From: Branchipolynoe longqiensis | Lineage: Eukaryota > Annelida > Polychaeta > Phyllodocida > Polynoidae | NCBI GenBank assembly: GCA_030323885.1 | Contig: CM059194.1 | Span: 29,670,363-29,734,362 of the forward strand | Length of the DNA stretch: 64,000 bases | Reading direction: 5' to 3' | Part shown: positions 34,950 to 45,251 of the stretch, piece by piece | Layout: the number at the start of each line of letters is the position of its first letter | How positions within the stretch are numbered: the stretch's first letter is position 1 | Notes under the pieces: model-generated | Databases searched by the model: none | Told to the model about the DNA's origin: nothing | What the model saw: the letters and a program-made list of their open reading frames with translations, nothing else | Program-made: the position numbers and the translations under genes

Positions 34950-35268
34950 GATTAACTTCCCAACAATACCACTTTAGCCATATTCTAACTCCCTAAACCG
35001 GCCACTTACCTAAATGGACCACTTAAAGTCGGTCCTAAGGTCAGTCGATTTAGAGAGGTTTTACTGTATACAATAAAACCTCTCTAAATCGACCGACAAT
35101 AGGACCGACTTTAAAGGATCCATTTAAGGAGGTGGTCGGTTTAGGGAGGTTTAAAAATAATTATCATTACAATGGTATTGTATGGGTGATCGTTTGGGAC
35201 CCAAATAAAGCGATCAAGATAGGGGAGTACGGTCGATCTGTGGAGGTGGTCAGTTGGAGAGGTTTTGC
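34950..35268. mobile_element. Head-to-head pair of MITE-P
   Basis: A truncated minus copy ends GATTTAGAGAGGTTTTACTG at 35068 and a + copy begins AATAAAACCTCTCTAAATCG at 35073. Their junction makes a near-perfect palindrome of about 55 bp. The right end of the + copy is AGTTGGAGAGGTTTTGC, followed by (CT)n. Confidence 0.85.
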
Positions 35269-35524
35269 TCTCTCTCTCTCTCTATATATATACATATAGG
35301 TATATATGTGTGTATATATATGTATGCATGTCTTTCTTTTAAAATTGTTATACATCATATTATATATTATACAGCATATATATATATATGCTGTATAATC
35401 CGTTATTTACATATGGATAAGAGTCAGTAATGTGCGTTCCGTCTGACACGGTGATAAGGCAATGGTGGCTACTTAAAGGTTATCTAACACGACACTGGAA
35501 ACTCTACGCATTCATACGTGGCCG

Positions 35525-35757
35525 GACAGATGGTCCACGGACATTTGGCCGACATAATTATAATTCACCGATGGACATTTGACCGAATATCTGATCGAAG
35601 CGACATTTGACTGAATCGACAATATGCCCTTTTTAATGTTGTCTGTTATTTTTATTTCTTCTTTTTAATGTTTGTCACTTTTATTTCTTTTTTTTGTACT
35701 AATGCCCGTTCGGCGAAATGTCCGTCAGTGAAATGTCCGTTGGTAAAATGTCAAGGA
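35525..35757. repeat. GGACATTTG-word inverted repeat element
   Basis: CCACGGACATTTGGCCGACA and GATGGACATTTGACCGAATA at the left face GGCGAAATGTCCGTCAGTGA and AATGTCCGTTGGTAAAATGT at the right, so the ends are inverted repeats made of tandem words. There is no coding. Confidence 0.6.
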
Positions 35758-35924
35758 GGCTATTCATACCACCGCTATGTATGCTTTAAACACCAGACAC
35801 CATGTCAGGGTGCATGTGATTCTGTAAAGTTCCTGGGACCATGTTGGTGACCTTTGATGGGTATTGCAATGGGTATCCTAAAAAGTACACCTGGTTTTAT
35901 TTAATGGTGCCGCTAGACCACATT

Positions 35925-36235
35925 GATTTTTGTATCATCGGCTATTGGACGTCAAACATATGGTCATTCTGACATATTTCTTTGGAGGAAGCCCACTGCC
36001 ACCACATCGGCTACTCTTTCTGATAAGCAGCAAGGGGTCTTTTATATGCACATTCCCACAGACAGCACAGCACATGCTACAGTCTTTGATGAACCAGCTG
36101 TGGACCATTGGTTGGAATGGAAAATAACCAAAGCTGCAAATGGGTCCACTGAGCAGGATCGATCGGATGACCCACACCTTCACAGGTGGACACTCTACTG
36201 CCTGAGCTACGTGCCGCTCGCGAATGGAGTTGGGT
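35925..36235 (-). mobile_element. SINE-C, tRNA-derived, molluscan type
   Basis: On the minus strand the head reads CACGTAGCTCAGGCAGTAGA (A box) and ATCCGATCGATCC (B box-like). The body includes TGCATATAAAAGACCCCTTG and TTATCAGAAAGAGTAGCCG. From memory it resembles a SINE widespread in gastropods and bivalves, possibly the RUDI/V-SINE group. That identification is unverified. The open frames across it are chance. Confidence 0.75.
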
Positions 36236-36261
36236 ATTGCACCGTGGTGACAAAAGGATAG

Positions 36262-36374
36262 TATCAAAGTAAGGCAGCACTATAAAGCTGCCATGAGTCC
36301 ACACTGTAATACGTCGTTGCCCATTCTGATATGACCTTTGATAGTGTTAGGATTTAAAGTCCCAATCACTGAAC
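36262..36374 (+). mobile_element. SINE-A 3' half
   Basis: GGCAGCACTATAAAGCTGCC, CTGATATGACCTTTGATAG and GGATTTAAAGTCCC. It directly abuts SINE-C, whose head ends at about 36235. Confidence 0.7.
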
Positions 36375-36891
36375 ATCATCCCAAAAACAATGCAGAAAAT
36401 GTACTTTCTAGCAACAAACTGTCAACACAAGTGCCCAAGTACAGCGGGCAGAGTTCGGTGTGACCTTGAGTGACACCAGGCTCTGATCACACAATCCTCA
36501 CTGACCCTCATCACCCACCTTCTCTTCAGCGCCTCAAGAGGTGCACTCTTAGTTCTATTTACCGACACTTGGTGGCGCATCCTGCCATGAGTACCGGAAG
36601 ACACAATATTCAGGCCACAGGCCACAGCCCCCCCCCCCCCCCCACGCGCTCTCTTTCTCTCTCTCTCTCTCTCCACCAGTCCGATATCAACTTCCGGTCC
36701 AACAGGGATAAGGTGATAAAAGTAGATTATTTGTCTAACTGTTGCTATGGCTGGATATGTGGCTGGTGGCCAGCAGGTGTGTGTGTGACATGTAACGGGG
36801 GTAATTACTCCCGCAGCTCCGTTCCTGAAATAGGGCTGCTGAACAAAAATGTCAATCTGATTCTCAACAAACCCGACCAGTGTTCCTTAAC

Positions 36892-37251
36892 ATTAAAGCT
36901 GCATAGTCCGATGAAATATCAAATTTTCAAAAAAACAAACTAATTATCTAGATTTGATTTTACATATCTAACTTGGATACTGATGCACTTATTAAGCATT
37001 TGTTTCTGCGTAGAAGGCAATACTGAGTCAATTTAACAGAACCTGTTACTGCAGAAGTCTATGGTTTTAGAGTTTTGGCAAGTTTGCCAAAACTAATTTT
37101 CCATGTTTGCACCTAAAATATATCAAAAGTTTACCATTTAAAATAAAAGTAACTTTGAACTAATGTAAAGCAGATACTAGTGATCCATCTAATATATTTA
37201 TCTCAGAAAAAATACAGAAATTCAAAAACCATCGGACTAAGCAACTTTAAC
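36892..37251 (-). mobile_element. MITE-M, short form, complete
   Basis: Ends ATTAAAGCTGCATAGTCCGA and ATCGGACTAAGCAACTTTAA with TTAA at both edges. The core is inverted relative to 13205-13568. Confidence 0.88.
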
Positions 37252-37417
37252 ACCAGGGCTGTTCTCTACCCCACAAAGTAGCGGTATGTAATATAATGTT
37301 GCAGCTCTTTCCTAATAGGTGTGAACCACTGTACCCTACCCATGTGATGCAGCATCATTTGCACAGCGGCCACATTTGTATATAGGAAGAGTCAGATATC
37401 TCAGATTACCCACACTG

Positions 37418-37735
37418 CATTCGGACTGGATGGAGCACCCACTTCCAATGCAGGAGGTCATGTCAAGGGTTTTATCCCTGGCCGACGCAAACCAAAGGCT
37501 CATAAAAATTATACGTGCCTGGTGCTTGCCATTACTAGGATAGCTTAATGACTAACTTAGTTCAGTGGCAGGATAATATGACTGAGTGAGCTATTATTGT
37601 ATCATGGTTCATGACACTTGGTATCTCAGTGGCAAAGCACTTTAAAGTCATCACGCGCACACATTGATTGGTACCTGTTGTGATATCACCTCAGATGTTG
37701 CTGGGGTGTAAAACCCAAATAAATAAATAAATCAT
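37418..37735 (+). mobile_element. SINE-A, old divergent copy
   Basis: The head is at GGACTGGATGGAGCACCCAC. Degraded body words (GGATAGCTTAATGACTAACT, GGCAAAGCACTTTAAAGTCA) lead to the 3' end (GATATCACCTCAGATGTTGC, TGTAAAACCC). It ends in an (AAAT)n tail. Confidence 0.72.
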
Positions 37736-37984
37736 ATACAGACACTACAGCAGCTTTATTAGCTGACCCACAAACATCGGCATCAGCGACCGGAGGCCGA
37801 TATGTGGTACCACAGGGCTAGCAGACCAGAGCTGGGATGCCCTCTGGTGTCAGTTTTGTACATTCTCAGTTGTTCATTACCGCTGCTGTAGTGTGCACGG
37901 AACACGCCAGGTGGCAACACTCTATATGGTTGGTCTCAATCAAGTTTGTTTAGGTTTTACATTCTAGCAACATCTATGTTGTGT

Positions 37985-38268
37985 GGCTTTGTTTGTGGTT
38001 GGTTTACGTCCTAGCAACATCTAAGGTCATATCAGGAAGGGTACTGACTTGTGACAGTGCGCACTCATGGCGACTTTATAGTGCTGCCCCACTGGAAGAC
38101 CAGGCCACCAGCACCATGACCTGATATCCCATTCAGTCACATTATCCTGACACTGAGCCAACCAGTCCTTGCCGTATCCTAATAATGCCGAGCGCCAGGC
38201 TAGGAAGCGACAAGTATACATTTCTAAGTCATTGGTTTGACTCAACCAGGGTTCAAACCCACATGTTG
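37985..38268 (-). mobile_element. SINE-A, near full length
   Basis: Inverted copy from GGTTTACGTCCTAGCAACAT to GGTTTGACTCAACCAGGGTT. A short second 3' end (TTTTACATTCTAGCAACATC, near 37956) lies just outside, suggesting one SINE inserted beside another's tail. A TGTGGCTG tandem follows. Confidence 0.85.
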
Positions 38269-38323
38269 TGTGGCTGCATGTGTGGCTGTTTGTGGCAATG
38301 TGTTGCTGTGGGTGACTGTGTGT

Positions 38324-38583
38324 GATTGGTTGATTGGTGGTTTCTTTACACCATGGCGGCAGCATATAGGCCATATTCTTTGGTGAGAATTGTTTTTTTT
38401 AAAATTCAACCATCGCTTTTACAGAGTGCATAAGCATACAATCAATTATGTGTCAATAAACACTGTGAGTCTAAAAAAAATCACAATTATATAATTTGTG
38501 GCCATGCGAAATAACATTCTAGATACAAGTTAAATGTCGTTAATTAATAAAAATGGGTTTAATAAACTACATGAGGTGGTGCA
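38324..38583 (-). mobile_element. Repeat E copy
   Basis: Inverted copy starting TTGATTGGTGGTTTCTTTAC, then TTCAACCATCGCTTTTACAG, ACAATTATATAATTTGTGGC, ending near ACTACATGAGG. Confidence 0.75.
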
Positions 38584-38859
38584 GACTGATTTTTATCAAA
38601 AAGGCCAAATGTTTCCTTGTTTTACTTGAGTAAAAATGCTATGCTGCCTGCAATGTAAAATTGTTGGCACAGGGCAAAAAAATCCACACAACTTAATGAA
38701 ATGTGTGAGTGTCAGTGGTTACTGACAACCAATACATTCAGTAGGGTCTCCCTTGAAAGTATAACCTTTAACTTTAAGGTAATATCAGGACCGGTGTGGG
38801 CATGTATGGCGTATAGGTCTACACACGGCAAGGTGTCCCGGTGTGCTGGTGTCCATGTG

Positions 38860-38948
38860 TGATGCAATGTCTGTGTGGTGTGTGAGGGATGCCATTGTGA
38901 GCTTGTCTCTTTGTGATGTGTGTGTGTGGTGTGTGTGTGTGTGGCCTG

Positions 38949-38983
<35 letters not shown>

Positions 38984-39596
38984 GATGCCACTGTGAGCTT
39001 GTCTCTGTGGTCTGTGTGTGTTGGTGTGGTGTGTGTGTGTGGCCTGCACACACATACATAAAGGATGGCATTGGGAGCTTGTCTCTGTGGTCTGTGTGTG
39101 TTGGTGTGTGGCGTGTGTGTGGCCTGCGCATACACACATACATAAAGGATGGCACTGTGATCTTGTCTCTGTGGTGTGTGTGGTGGTGTGTGGTGTGTGT
39201 GTGTGGCCTGCGCATACACACATACATAAAGGATGCCACTGTGAGCTTGTCTCTGTGGTGTGTGTGGGTAGGTGTGTGTGGTGTGTGTGGCCTGTGCATA
39301 CACACATACATAAAGGATGCCACTGTGAGCTTGTCTCTGTGGTGTGTGTTGGTAGGTGTGTGTGGTGTGTGTGGCCTGCGCATACACACATACATAACAT
39401 ATTTGTGAGCTTGTCTCTGTGGTGTGTGTGGGGTTGTATGGGTGATAGTGTGGTGTGTGTGTGGCCTGCACATACACACATATATAAAATATATCAGTGT
39501 GAGCCTGTCTTTTTGTGGTGTGTGTGGCTGTGGTTGTGGTTGTGCGTGTGACGGTGTGGTCTGTGTGTGTGACCTGCACCTACACACATATATATG
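38860..39596 (+). repeat. Minisatellite, about 80-95-bp unit, 8 copies
   Basis: Units start with GATGCCACTGTGAGCTTGTC at about 38886, 38983, 39064, 39148, 39230, 39311, 39395 and 39490, followed by TGTGGTGTGTG and GTGGCCTGCGCATACACACA. A (TA)n lies in one unit (38952-38980). The array resumes at 42782 beyond the 3.18-kb element. Confidence 0.9.
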
Positions 39597-40129
39597 TTAC
39601 AGTAAGATCGTGTAATATCCCTAAAACTTTCAGGGATTTCGTGAAATCACTGTTTCACTTAGGGATTCCCTAAAATGTCTAGGGATATCGCGTAATCACT
39701 GAAATGATGCTCCAGTTATTTGGCAAAATCCCTCAATGTGGTTTACTACACATTAAGTACCATGTCACCCACACTAGGGTTCAAACGCAACAGGCAGCAG
39801 TATGTTTAGGCACTAATTTATGTGTAGATTATTATATATAATGCATGCTATTTTGCAATGAACTTTATTCATCACTTATTATGCACATTATGTACACCAT
39901 AACTGATTATCATTATAAACTAACAATGTATTGCAAAGCACTATTGTCCAAATTCTACGTATAAATGATAATACTAAGCTGTATCTGTAAGCACTCATCT
40001 ATGTGCGGCTCATAATTCTAACACATTATTCACTTATAGATAAAAAAATCATCTTCATAGTACTATGAAATAAATAATTTGCATTATTTAACAAATCTGT
40101 GCACAAACTCAGAAATGGGAAACGGGCAG

Positions 40130-40260
40130 CCAGGTACGCGTACGGACTGCATGACGCCGTGCACTACACGCAAACGTTCGTGGACAAGATGGCTGACAAG
40201 CTATAGGACTGCATCATCGAGAAGGGTCCACAGCGAGGAAAGGAGGAAAAACAGGTGACC
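40130..40260 (+). pseudogene. Possible coding relic in the 3.18-kb element
   Basis: A GC-richer stretch reads in one frame ARYAYGLHDAVHYTQTFVDK, then a stop at about 40203-40205, then more polar residues. This could be a decayed transposase or captured exon. I do not recognise the family. Confidence 0.25.
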
Positions 40261-40483
40261 ACTGTCCCATATTGAGCATACCCTTGCAGGAATAGTTTCC
40301 CATTCTTTAAGCCCTGATATTGTGTGATTTAAACAGAAGTCGATGTAGATAAATAACAAATATACTTCAAGCACTTTAATCTGTGCAAAAGATATATATA
40401 TATATATATATGTAACTATCTCTGAACAAGAAACTACTAAAAAAATAATGGGATCTTTCCATAATTTGAGCCAATCAGAGCTG

Positions 40484-40530
40484 TTCTTTTCGATTGCAAA
40501 TGGCCACCCATTATGGGGGCCGCCATTTGC
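40484..40530. repeat. Hairpin in the 3.18-kb element
   Basis: GATTGCAAATGGCCACCC faces GGGGGCCGCCATTTGCAAT across a short loop. A CCAAT box lies just left at 40473. Confidence 0.5.
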
Positions 40531-40664
40531 AATATGTTCGATTTGAAACCTAGCAACTCACGTGATCCGAGTCGTGGTCGTGATAATCGAATACGGCCGT
40601 CGTTTCCATGGAATAAAGTATTAATATTGCATTTGTGCACCATCTTTATGCCAAATTGTTCTTT

Positions 40665-40770
40665 ATTTGTTTTAATTTTGAATAAAATCGAAGTTTTGCA
40701 CTGCGTGTATCGGTAAATTCTATGGCAGCGGGCATTTGTTTTAAGACCCCGTTTCCGTTTGCTGGGTTGT
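40665..40770 (+). mobile_element. MITE-S-like fragment
   Basis: AATTTTGAATAAAATCGAAG, TTGCACTGCGTGTATCGGTA. Same lineage as 31425-31548. It lies within the 3.18-kb element. Confidence 0.5.
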
Positions 40771-41229
40771 AATTTCCGGCAAGTTCAAATGGGCTCAAAC
40801 GGGTTCAAACGTGGCTGGTTGTCCCATTCCTTTCAGTGCTGAATATGCTTATGGCATCATCGCCAATTGGGTGTGATGGGTGAAACCGAAAAGTACCCCC
40901 AACATCCTGACGAATGATGAGTGCATATTAGCTAACAGCTGATGGCAGACACCATGGTCAGGCTCCCCCCCCCCCCAAAAAAAAACTAACCATAGCTACT
41001 TATCCTAATAAATACAAACGATCTATAAAGAACAAACGATAAGAGACATGCAGAATTAGCATAGAAACTAACATAATCTATCTGTTAAATACTGATATAC
41101 ATATCAAACCAGCTTCATAGCTGTCCAGTGACGAAAACAAGCACCCTCAAAGGAGCTTAATCGCTATGGGCAGGATAAATACCGTATCAATAAAAAAAAT
41201 AAAAAAGGAGCGACCAAGTCGTACCAGCT

Positions 41230-41428
41230 TGAGGGGGGGGGGGGGGTTTAAACAGGAGAACTGACCAAGTCGTACCAGCCTGGTGGCAGGGGTGGGGGGT
41301 GGGGGTGGGGGGGGGGGTGAGCAGGCAAACCGCCCAAGTCGTACCAGACTGGGGGTAGGGGGGAGGTGAGAAGGAGAACCGGCCAAGTTGCACCAGACTG
41401 GGTGGGGGGGGGGGGGGGGGGGGGGGGA
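41230..41428. repeat. Tandem AAGTCGTACCAG / poly-G units
   Basis: Four units of about 65 bp with GACCAAGTCGTACCAG (41211, 41268, 41335; variant at 41385), each ending in a G-rich run. The last G run is 24 bp. Confidence 0.85.
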
Positions 41429-41934
41429 GGCCTGACCTCATGTGGTCATGTCCAGGTGACAAGTGACCATTTGAACCCGGGAGGCGGTTGTGACATAAGA
41501 GGCTGGTGGAGTAAAATAGTGCTAAGTGGCAGAAGTAGTCGCAGGTCTGGGTTCAAACACGATGAGTGCCTGTATTAATGTATAGGAATAATGCTAGGTA
41601 GCGGCATCAGTGTAAGTTCATAATGAGTGTATGGTACTCCGATCGACTCATTGCAATGTTGAGAATTACCCCCATGTTAATAATGACATGTACATTTATC
41701 AAATGAATATATTGCATTATTTAACAAATCTGCCAACACTAGAAATTACATTGAATACATTGCAATATATGGTGAATTTGGCAGTGCAATGGAGGTGTGT
41801 TGCTGATCGATTGCACACTCAGTGGGTGCATTTTGGTTGACAAGCAGTTGAGCGACTATAGCACCATTGTGACTGCTCGATGACCGCTCGGTGATCATAA
41901 CACCTGACTCCCACTGTCATATTCACCGTAATGC

Positions 41935-42052
41935 TCACCCAAACTCACAGTTTGTGCACTCATCCTAGCACCTACCCTGAGTCACACACTCACCCTAACT
42001 TCCACCCTCACACTCACCTTAACATCCACCCTGACTGCCACCATCACACTCA
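41935..42052 (+). repeat. CTCACCCTAAC-type short tandem words
   Basis: ACTCACCCTAACTTCCACCC and ACTCACCTTAACATCCACCC repeat a 20-21 bp unit a few times. Confidence 0.7.
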
Positions 42053-42106
42053 CCCGACCAGATGGGATGGCTGAATGAGTTGAGCTATGCTTACGTCCAC
42101 TATGTT
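42052..42106 (+). mobile_element. SINE-A head fragment
   Basis: ACCAGATGGGATGGCTGAAT and GAGTTGAGC match the tRNA-like head only. It lies inside the 3.18-kb element. Confidence 0.5.
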
Positions 42107-42163
42107 GTGCTGATGTCCAACTTTTCCACCGCATCCCGCAGTTCGACATTATTTTATGCGTTA

Positions 42164-42438
42164 TGCTAGGTACACACATAGCGTATAGGATTCGCGCACT
42201 AAAACTCCCGATCAGCTTAAAACTGAAGTCGGGCCGATTCATTTTTCGAATCGGGAATCGCAATCGTAGTGCTAGCGCACACCTACCGTTTTAGCCCTAA
42301 AAATTAGTTTTTAGTCGTGAATCGCAATCGGTAGGTGTGCTAGGGGAGTGCACACCTCACGATTTTTGGGCAGTTTTAGATCGTATACGCTAGGTGGGTG
42401 CGGGAAAACGATCGTATACGCTAGGTGTGTACCGGGCA
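42164..42438. mobile_element. GTACACAC element H5 (MITE) with TTA duplication
   Basis: Ends TGCTAGGTACACACATAGCG and CGCTAGGTGTGTACCGGGCA, flanked by TTA at 42161-42163 and 42439-42441. The core has repeated GTGAATCGCAATCG and ATCGTATACGCTAGGTG words. It lies inside a truncated GTCACA-type element, whose right end (GTCGTAATGTGACAGGGCCT) is at 42463-42482. Confidence 0.82.
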
Positions 42439-42507
42439 TTAGCGGCGTGCTTGCGAGATGCGTCGTAATGTGACAGGGCCTTTAGCCTGAATTCTTCATC
42501 ACAATAC

Positions 42508-42550
42508 CATAAAATATATCAGTGTGAGCCTCTCTTTTTGTGGTGTGAAA
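42508..42550 (+). repeat. Minisatellite piece inside the 3.18-kb element
   Basis: AAAATATATCAGTGTGAGCC and TTTTTGTGGTGTG duplicate the last unit of the outside array (39484-39524). Confidence 0.6.
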
Positions 42551-42781
42551 TTCACAGAAAGTATGTAATTCACAAGCTTAGATGTCTATCAAAGAATCAT
42601 TATCAAATGAATCACTGCTATTTCACAATCTCCCTGAAATGTGAACAGTAATGTTGGATAAAATGGCATTTCTTTTTTCACCCTAGAGATTTTAGTGATT
42701 TCATGAAATCCCTAAGTGAAACGAAATCCCTGAAAATTTCAAGGATTTCCCGAAATCCCTAATGACGCAATCTTACTGTTA

Positions 42782-42890
42782 CATATATATATAAGATACC
42801 ACTGACTCTGGGAGCTTGTCTGTTTGTGGTGTGTGTTTGTGTGTGGCTGTGCGTGTGGCGGTGTGTTTGCGGTGTGACGTGTGTACACAT
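42782..42890 (+). repeat. Continuation of the 80-bp minisatellite
   Basis: ATACCACTGACTCTGGGAGC and TTGTCTGTTTGTGGTGTGTG continue the array interrupted at 39597. Confidence 0.75.
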
Positions 42891-42987
42891 GATTACGCGA
42901 CACAGTACACTGACTCCCGCCTGATTTGTCGGGTGCAGCTGAGCTGGTGCCGGCAGATCCTGGATGCCGCCCGGCCGGGCCCACAGT

Positions 42988-43493
42988 CCCGGTGTTGCAG
43001 TTTCAGCCGTGCGCCAGTTTCAGCCGTGCGCATATACTCAAACTCAAGGCATTGTCAATGGTCGTGAGTCACTAACCTTATAAATTTATTATAATGTTTT
43101 TGGTAAAGATGTTTTCTATATGTGTACCAAGCGATTTGTTTCTAGGTGGTGTGGTTTTAGAGATATTTGACTTTTCCTGGATTTTCTGTATGAAGATTGA
43201 TCACCACCATTGACAATGCCTTGAGTTTGACGGTACGCACAGTGCAAAACATTAGTTTTATTCAAAATTAATAGAAATGAAGAACCCTAACTGTATAAAT
43301 TTAATATAATCTTTTTGGTAACGATGTTTTCTATATGTGTACCAAGTGATTTGTTAATAGGTGGTGTGGTTTTAGAGATATTTCACTTTTTCTGTATTTT
43401 CTGTATGAAGATTGCTCACGACCATTGACAATGCCTTGAGTTTGAATCTATGTGCACGGCTGAAACTGGCGCATGGCTGAAACTGCCACACCG
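42988..43493. mobile_element. MITE-S, copy 3, complete
   Basis: Long inverted ends: CCGGTGTTGCAGTTTCAGCC at the left and GGCTGAAACTGCCACACCGG at the right, continuing through AAACTCAAGGCATTGTCAAT, about 80 bp in all. An extra copy of the inner right end lies at 43205-43240. Confidence 0.85.
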
Positions 43494-43623
43494 GCCGAAC
43501 CATTGTCCACGCCCCTCCCCTCCCAGCTCACCCTGCCCCGTACCCCGACCCCTGACCTGCGCGCATGCGTCAGACCCCGCTTCCGGTCCAGTGTTAAACT
43601 TGGCATACGGTTCAATGTCCAGC

Positions 43624-43952
43624 TTTAAAGCTGCCTAGTCCGATGAAGGATCCAATTTTCAAAACTGAAAACAATTATCTGGATTTGGTTCTACAATATC
43701 TAACTTAGATAGTGATGCATTTATTGTTGTATAGAAGGAAATCAATTTAATAGAACCTGTTAATTGTTACTACTGCTGGAGCCTGTGATGTTAAGGTTTT
43801 GACGTGCTTGCCAATATTAATTCTACATTTGTACACTTCAAATATCTAAGATCTTCAAATTAAAGCAAGGTAGATTATAATAATGAACCTAATATATTTA
43901 TCTAAAAAAAGATGAGAGAAAGTCAAAACCATCGGGCTATGTAACTTTAACT
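43624..43952 (-). mobile_element. MITE-M, short form, complete
   Basis: Ends TTTAAAGCTGCCTAGTCCGA and ATCGGGCTATGTAACTTTAA. Core contains TTTAATAGAACCTGTTAATT and ACCTAATATATTTATC. Confidence 0.85.
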
Positions 43953-43955
43953 TCA

Positions 43956-44152
43956 GATTTGGATTTCCACCGCTGTGTATAACTTACAGCGTCATCAAAG
44001 GCCGGTTGCTCTCATACCATGTCTATGGTTAAAAATTCCTTGGGTCAGTAAAAGTGTAGGCTCGGGCTTTCTATCGACCAGCAGTGGAATGAGGAAGATC
44101 AGTCATCTATGACTGAAATTTCCCCTGCTTAAACAACTAATAGACCAAAAAA
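43956..44152 (+). mobile_element. SINE-B body joined to the alternative tail
   Basis: TTGGATTTCCACCGCTGTGT to GCTCGGGCTTTCTATCGACC is the SINE-B body without head. At 44091 it switches to CAGTGGAATGAGGAAGATCA and CCCTGCTTAAACAACTAATA, the tail also seen in two SINE-A variants, ending in A-rich DNA. It abuts MITE-M at 43952. Confidence 0.78.
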
Positions 44153-44601
44153 AAAGAAGAAAAAAGGCCAGATTTAGCTTCAGATACTAATTTCTCTGCC
44201 ATTGCGCAAATTTAGCTTCAGATGCCAGATCAGATTTAGAATTTAAATTCTGTGTCATTATGCCAGATTTAATATTCCAGTTCTTTGTCAGATGGAGCTA
44301 CTCCTGCGAATGTAATCAACACTGCACTGTAATTGCCCGCAGGCTGGGTACAATAGGATTTCTGTTCACGTGGGAATCACACATCTCTGTAAGTCAGAGG
44401 CCACCCGCTCACGGCTCCCAACCCTGCGTCAATCTCGGAGATTAGGATATTGCCGCGCTCCTGTTACTGCATCAACAAGTCAGCCATGTTGGGTTATTGT
44501 CTGAATCAGATTGCACTGCAAATTAGTTGTATGTGTTTGTACAGTTTCATATTCTCCACCTCCCAGTCGCATCACTCCCGGTGACATGTACCAACCCTCC
44601 T
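44153..44601. other. No gene recognised
   Basis: Contains a small imperfect repeat (GCCAGATTTAGCTTCAGATAC at 44167 and similar words to 44275). Nothing else is classifiable. Confidence 0.5.
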
Positions 44602-44604
44602 TAA

Positions 44605-45249
44605 AGGCCCAGTCACACCTTACCGGATTGGGGAATCGCATAGAAACCGGACACTGTCTGGTGAAATTATATGTCAATGTCCGGTTTATATATGGTCGGC
44701 ATCCGACATTTCCGTTCTCTGTCCGTTGGTGTCCGGCTTGTACGGTGGCAAGTTTTGAACATGCACAAAACTTGTACCGGATGCCGCCGGACTGACGTGT
44801 AAGGTTGGTGTCCGGTTTAAGTCTGTTTAGTCCGTTTTGTCCAGTTTCCGGTTTGCTTCCTGAATAGTCCGTTGATGGCGTTGTGGGAATTCGGTCCATC
44901 GGTTTTTTATATGTTTTCGGCACGTCCGTGAACAGTCCGGTACGTGTCCGCTTGATGTTCGGTCCGTCCGTTTGACTTTCAGTTTTCCCCTGTCGGTTCA
45001 CCGTTGCTTGTCCGGTTACATATGTTGTTATCCGGTGTCGTCTGGTTATCGTCCGGTTATCGTCCGGTGGCTATTCGTTAATGTACGTTTCTTGTCCGTT
45101 TAGCGTCCGTTTCAGCTGGTGGCCTTTGACCCGAAAAAGCGCAACATTTCAACACATTTTGGTAAACTTTGATAATGAACACCACCAGACAAGAAAATTC
45201 TTTGTCCGGTTGTGTCCGGTGCTCAATCCGGTAAGGTGTGACAGGCACT
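44605..45249. mobile_element. GTCACAC element H1, 645 bp
   Basis: Ends AGGCCCAGTCACACCTTACC and GGTAAGGTGTGACAGGCACT are inverted and continue to CGGATTG / CAATCCG. The left TAA (44602-44604) is matched by TAA formed from 45250-45251 plus 47636 when the inserted element is removed. The body is built of TCCGGTT / TCCGTTT words. There is no coding. Confidence 0.85.
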
Positions 45250-45251
45250 TA

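Larger units (their letters stand above)
39600..42778. mobile_element. 3.18-kb DNA transposon-like element with TTA duplication
   Basis: Ends CAGTAAGATCGTGTAATATC and GACGCAATCTTACTG are inverted. Subterminal AGGGATTTCGTGAAATC words recur on both sides. TTA flanks both ends (39597-39599, 42779-42781). It splits an 80-bp minisatellite. Internal sequence is mostly AT-rich and unrecognised, with SINE-A head, H5 and poly-G tracts nested inside. A possible coding relic lies at 40137-40225. The superfamily is unassigned. Confidence 0.75.

Noticed and set aside
35923..36267. 112- and 110-codon overlapping frames that look protein-like
   Set aside because: The DNA is a tRNA-derived SINE (SINE-C). 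Such frames recur by chance in its copies.
38712..39587. His/Thr-rich 291-codon minus frame and Cys/Val + frames
   Set aside because: They come from the 80-bp minisatellite.
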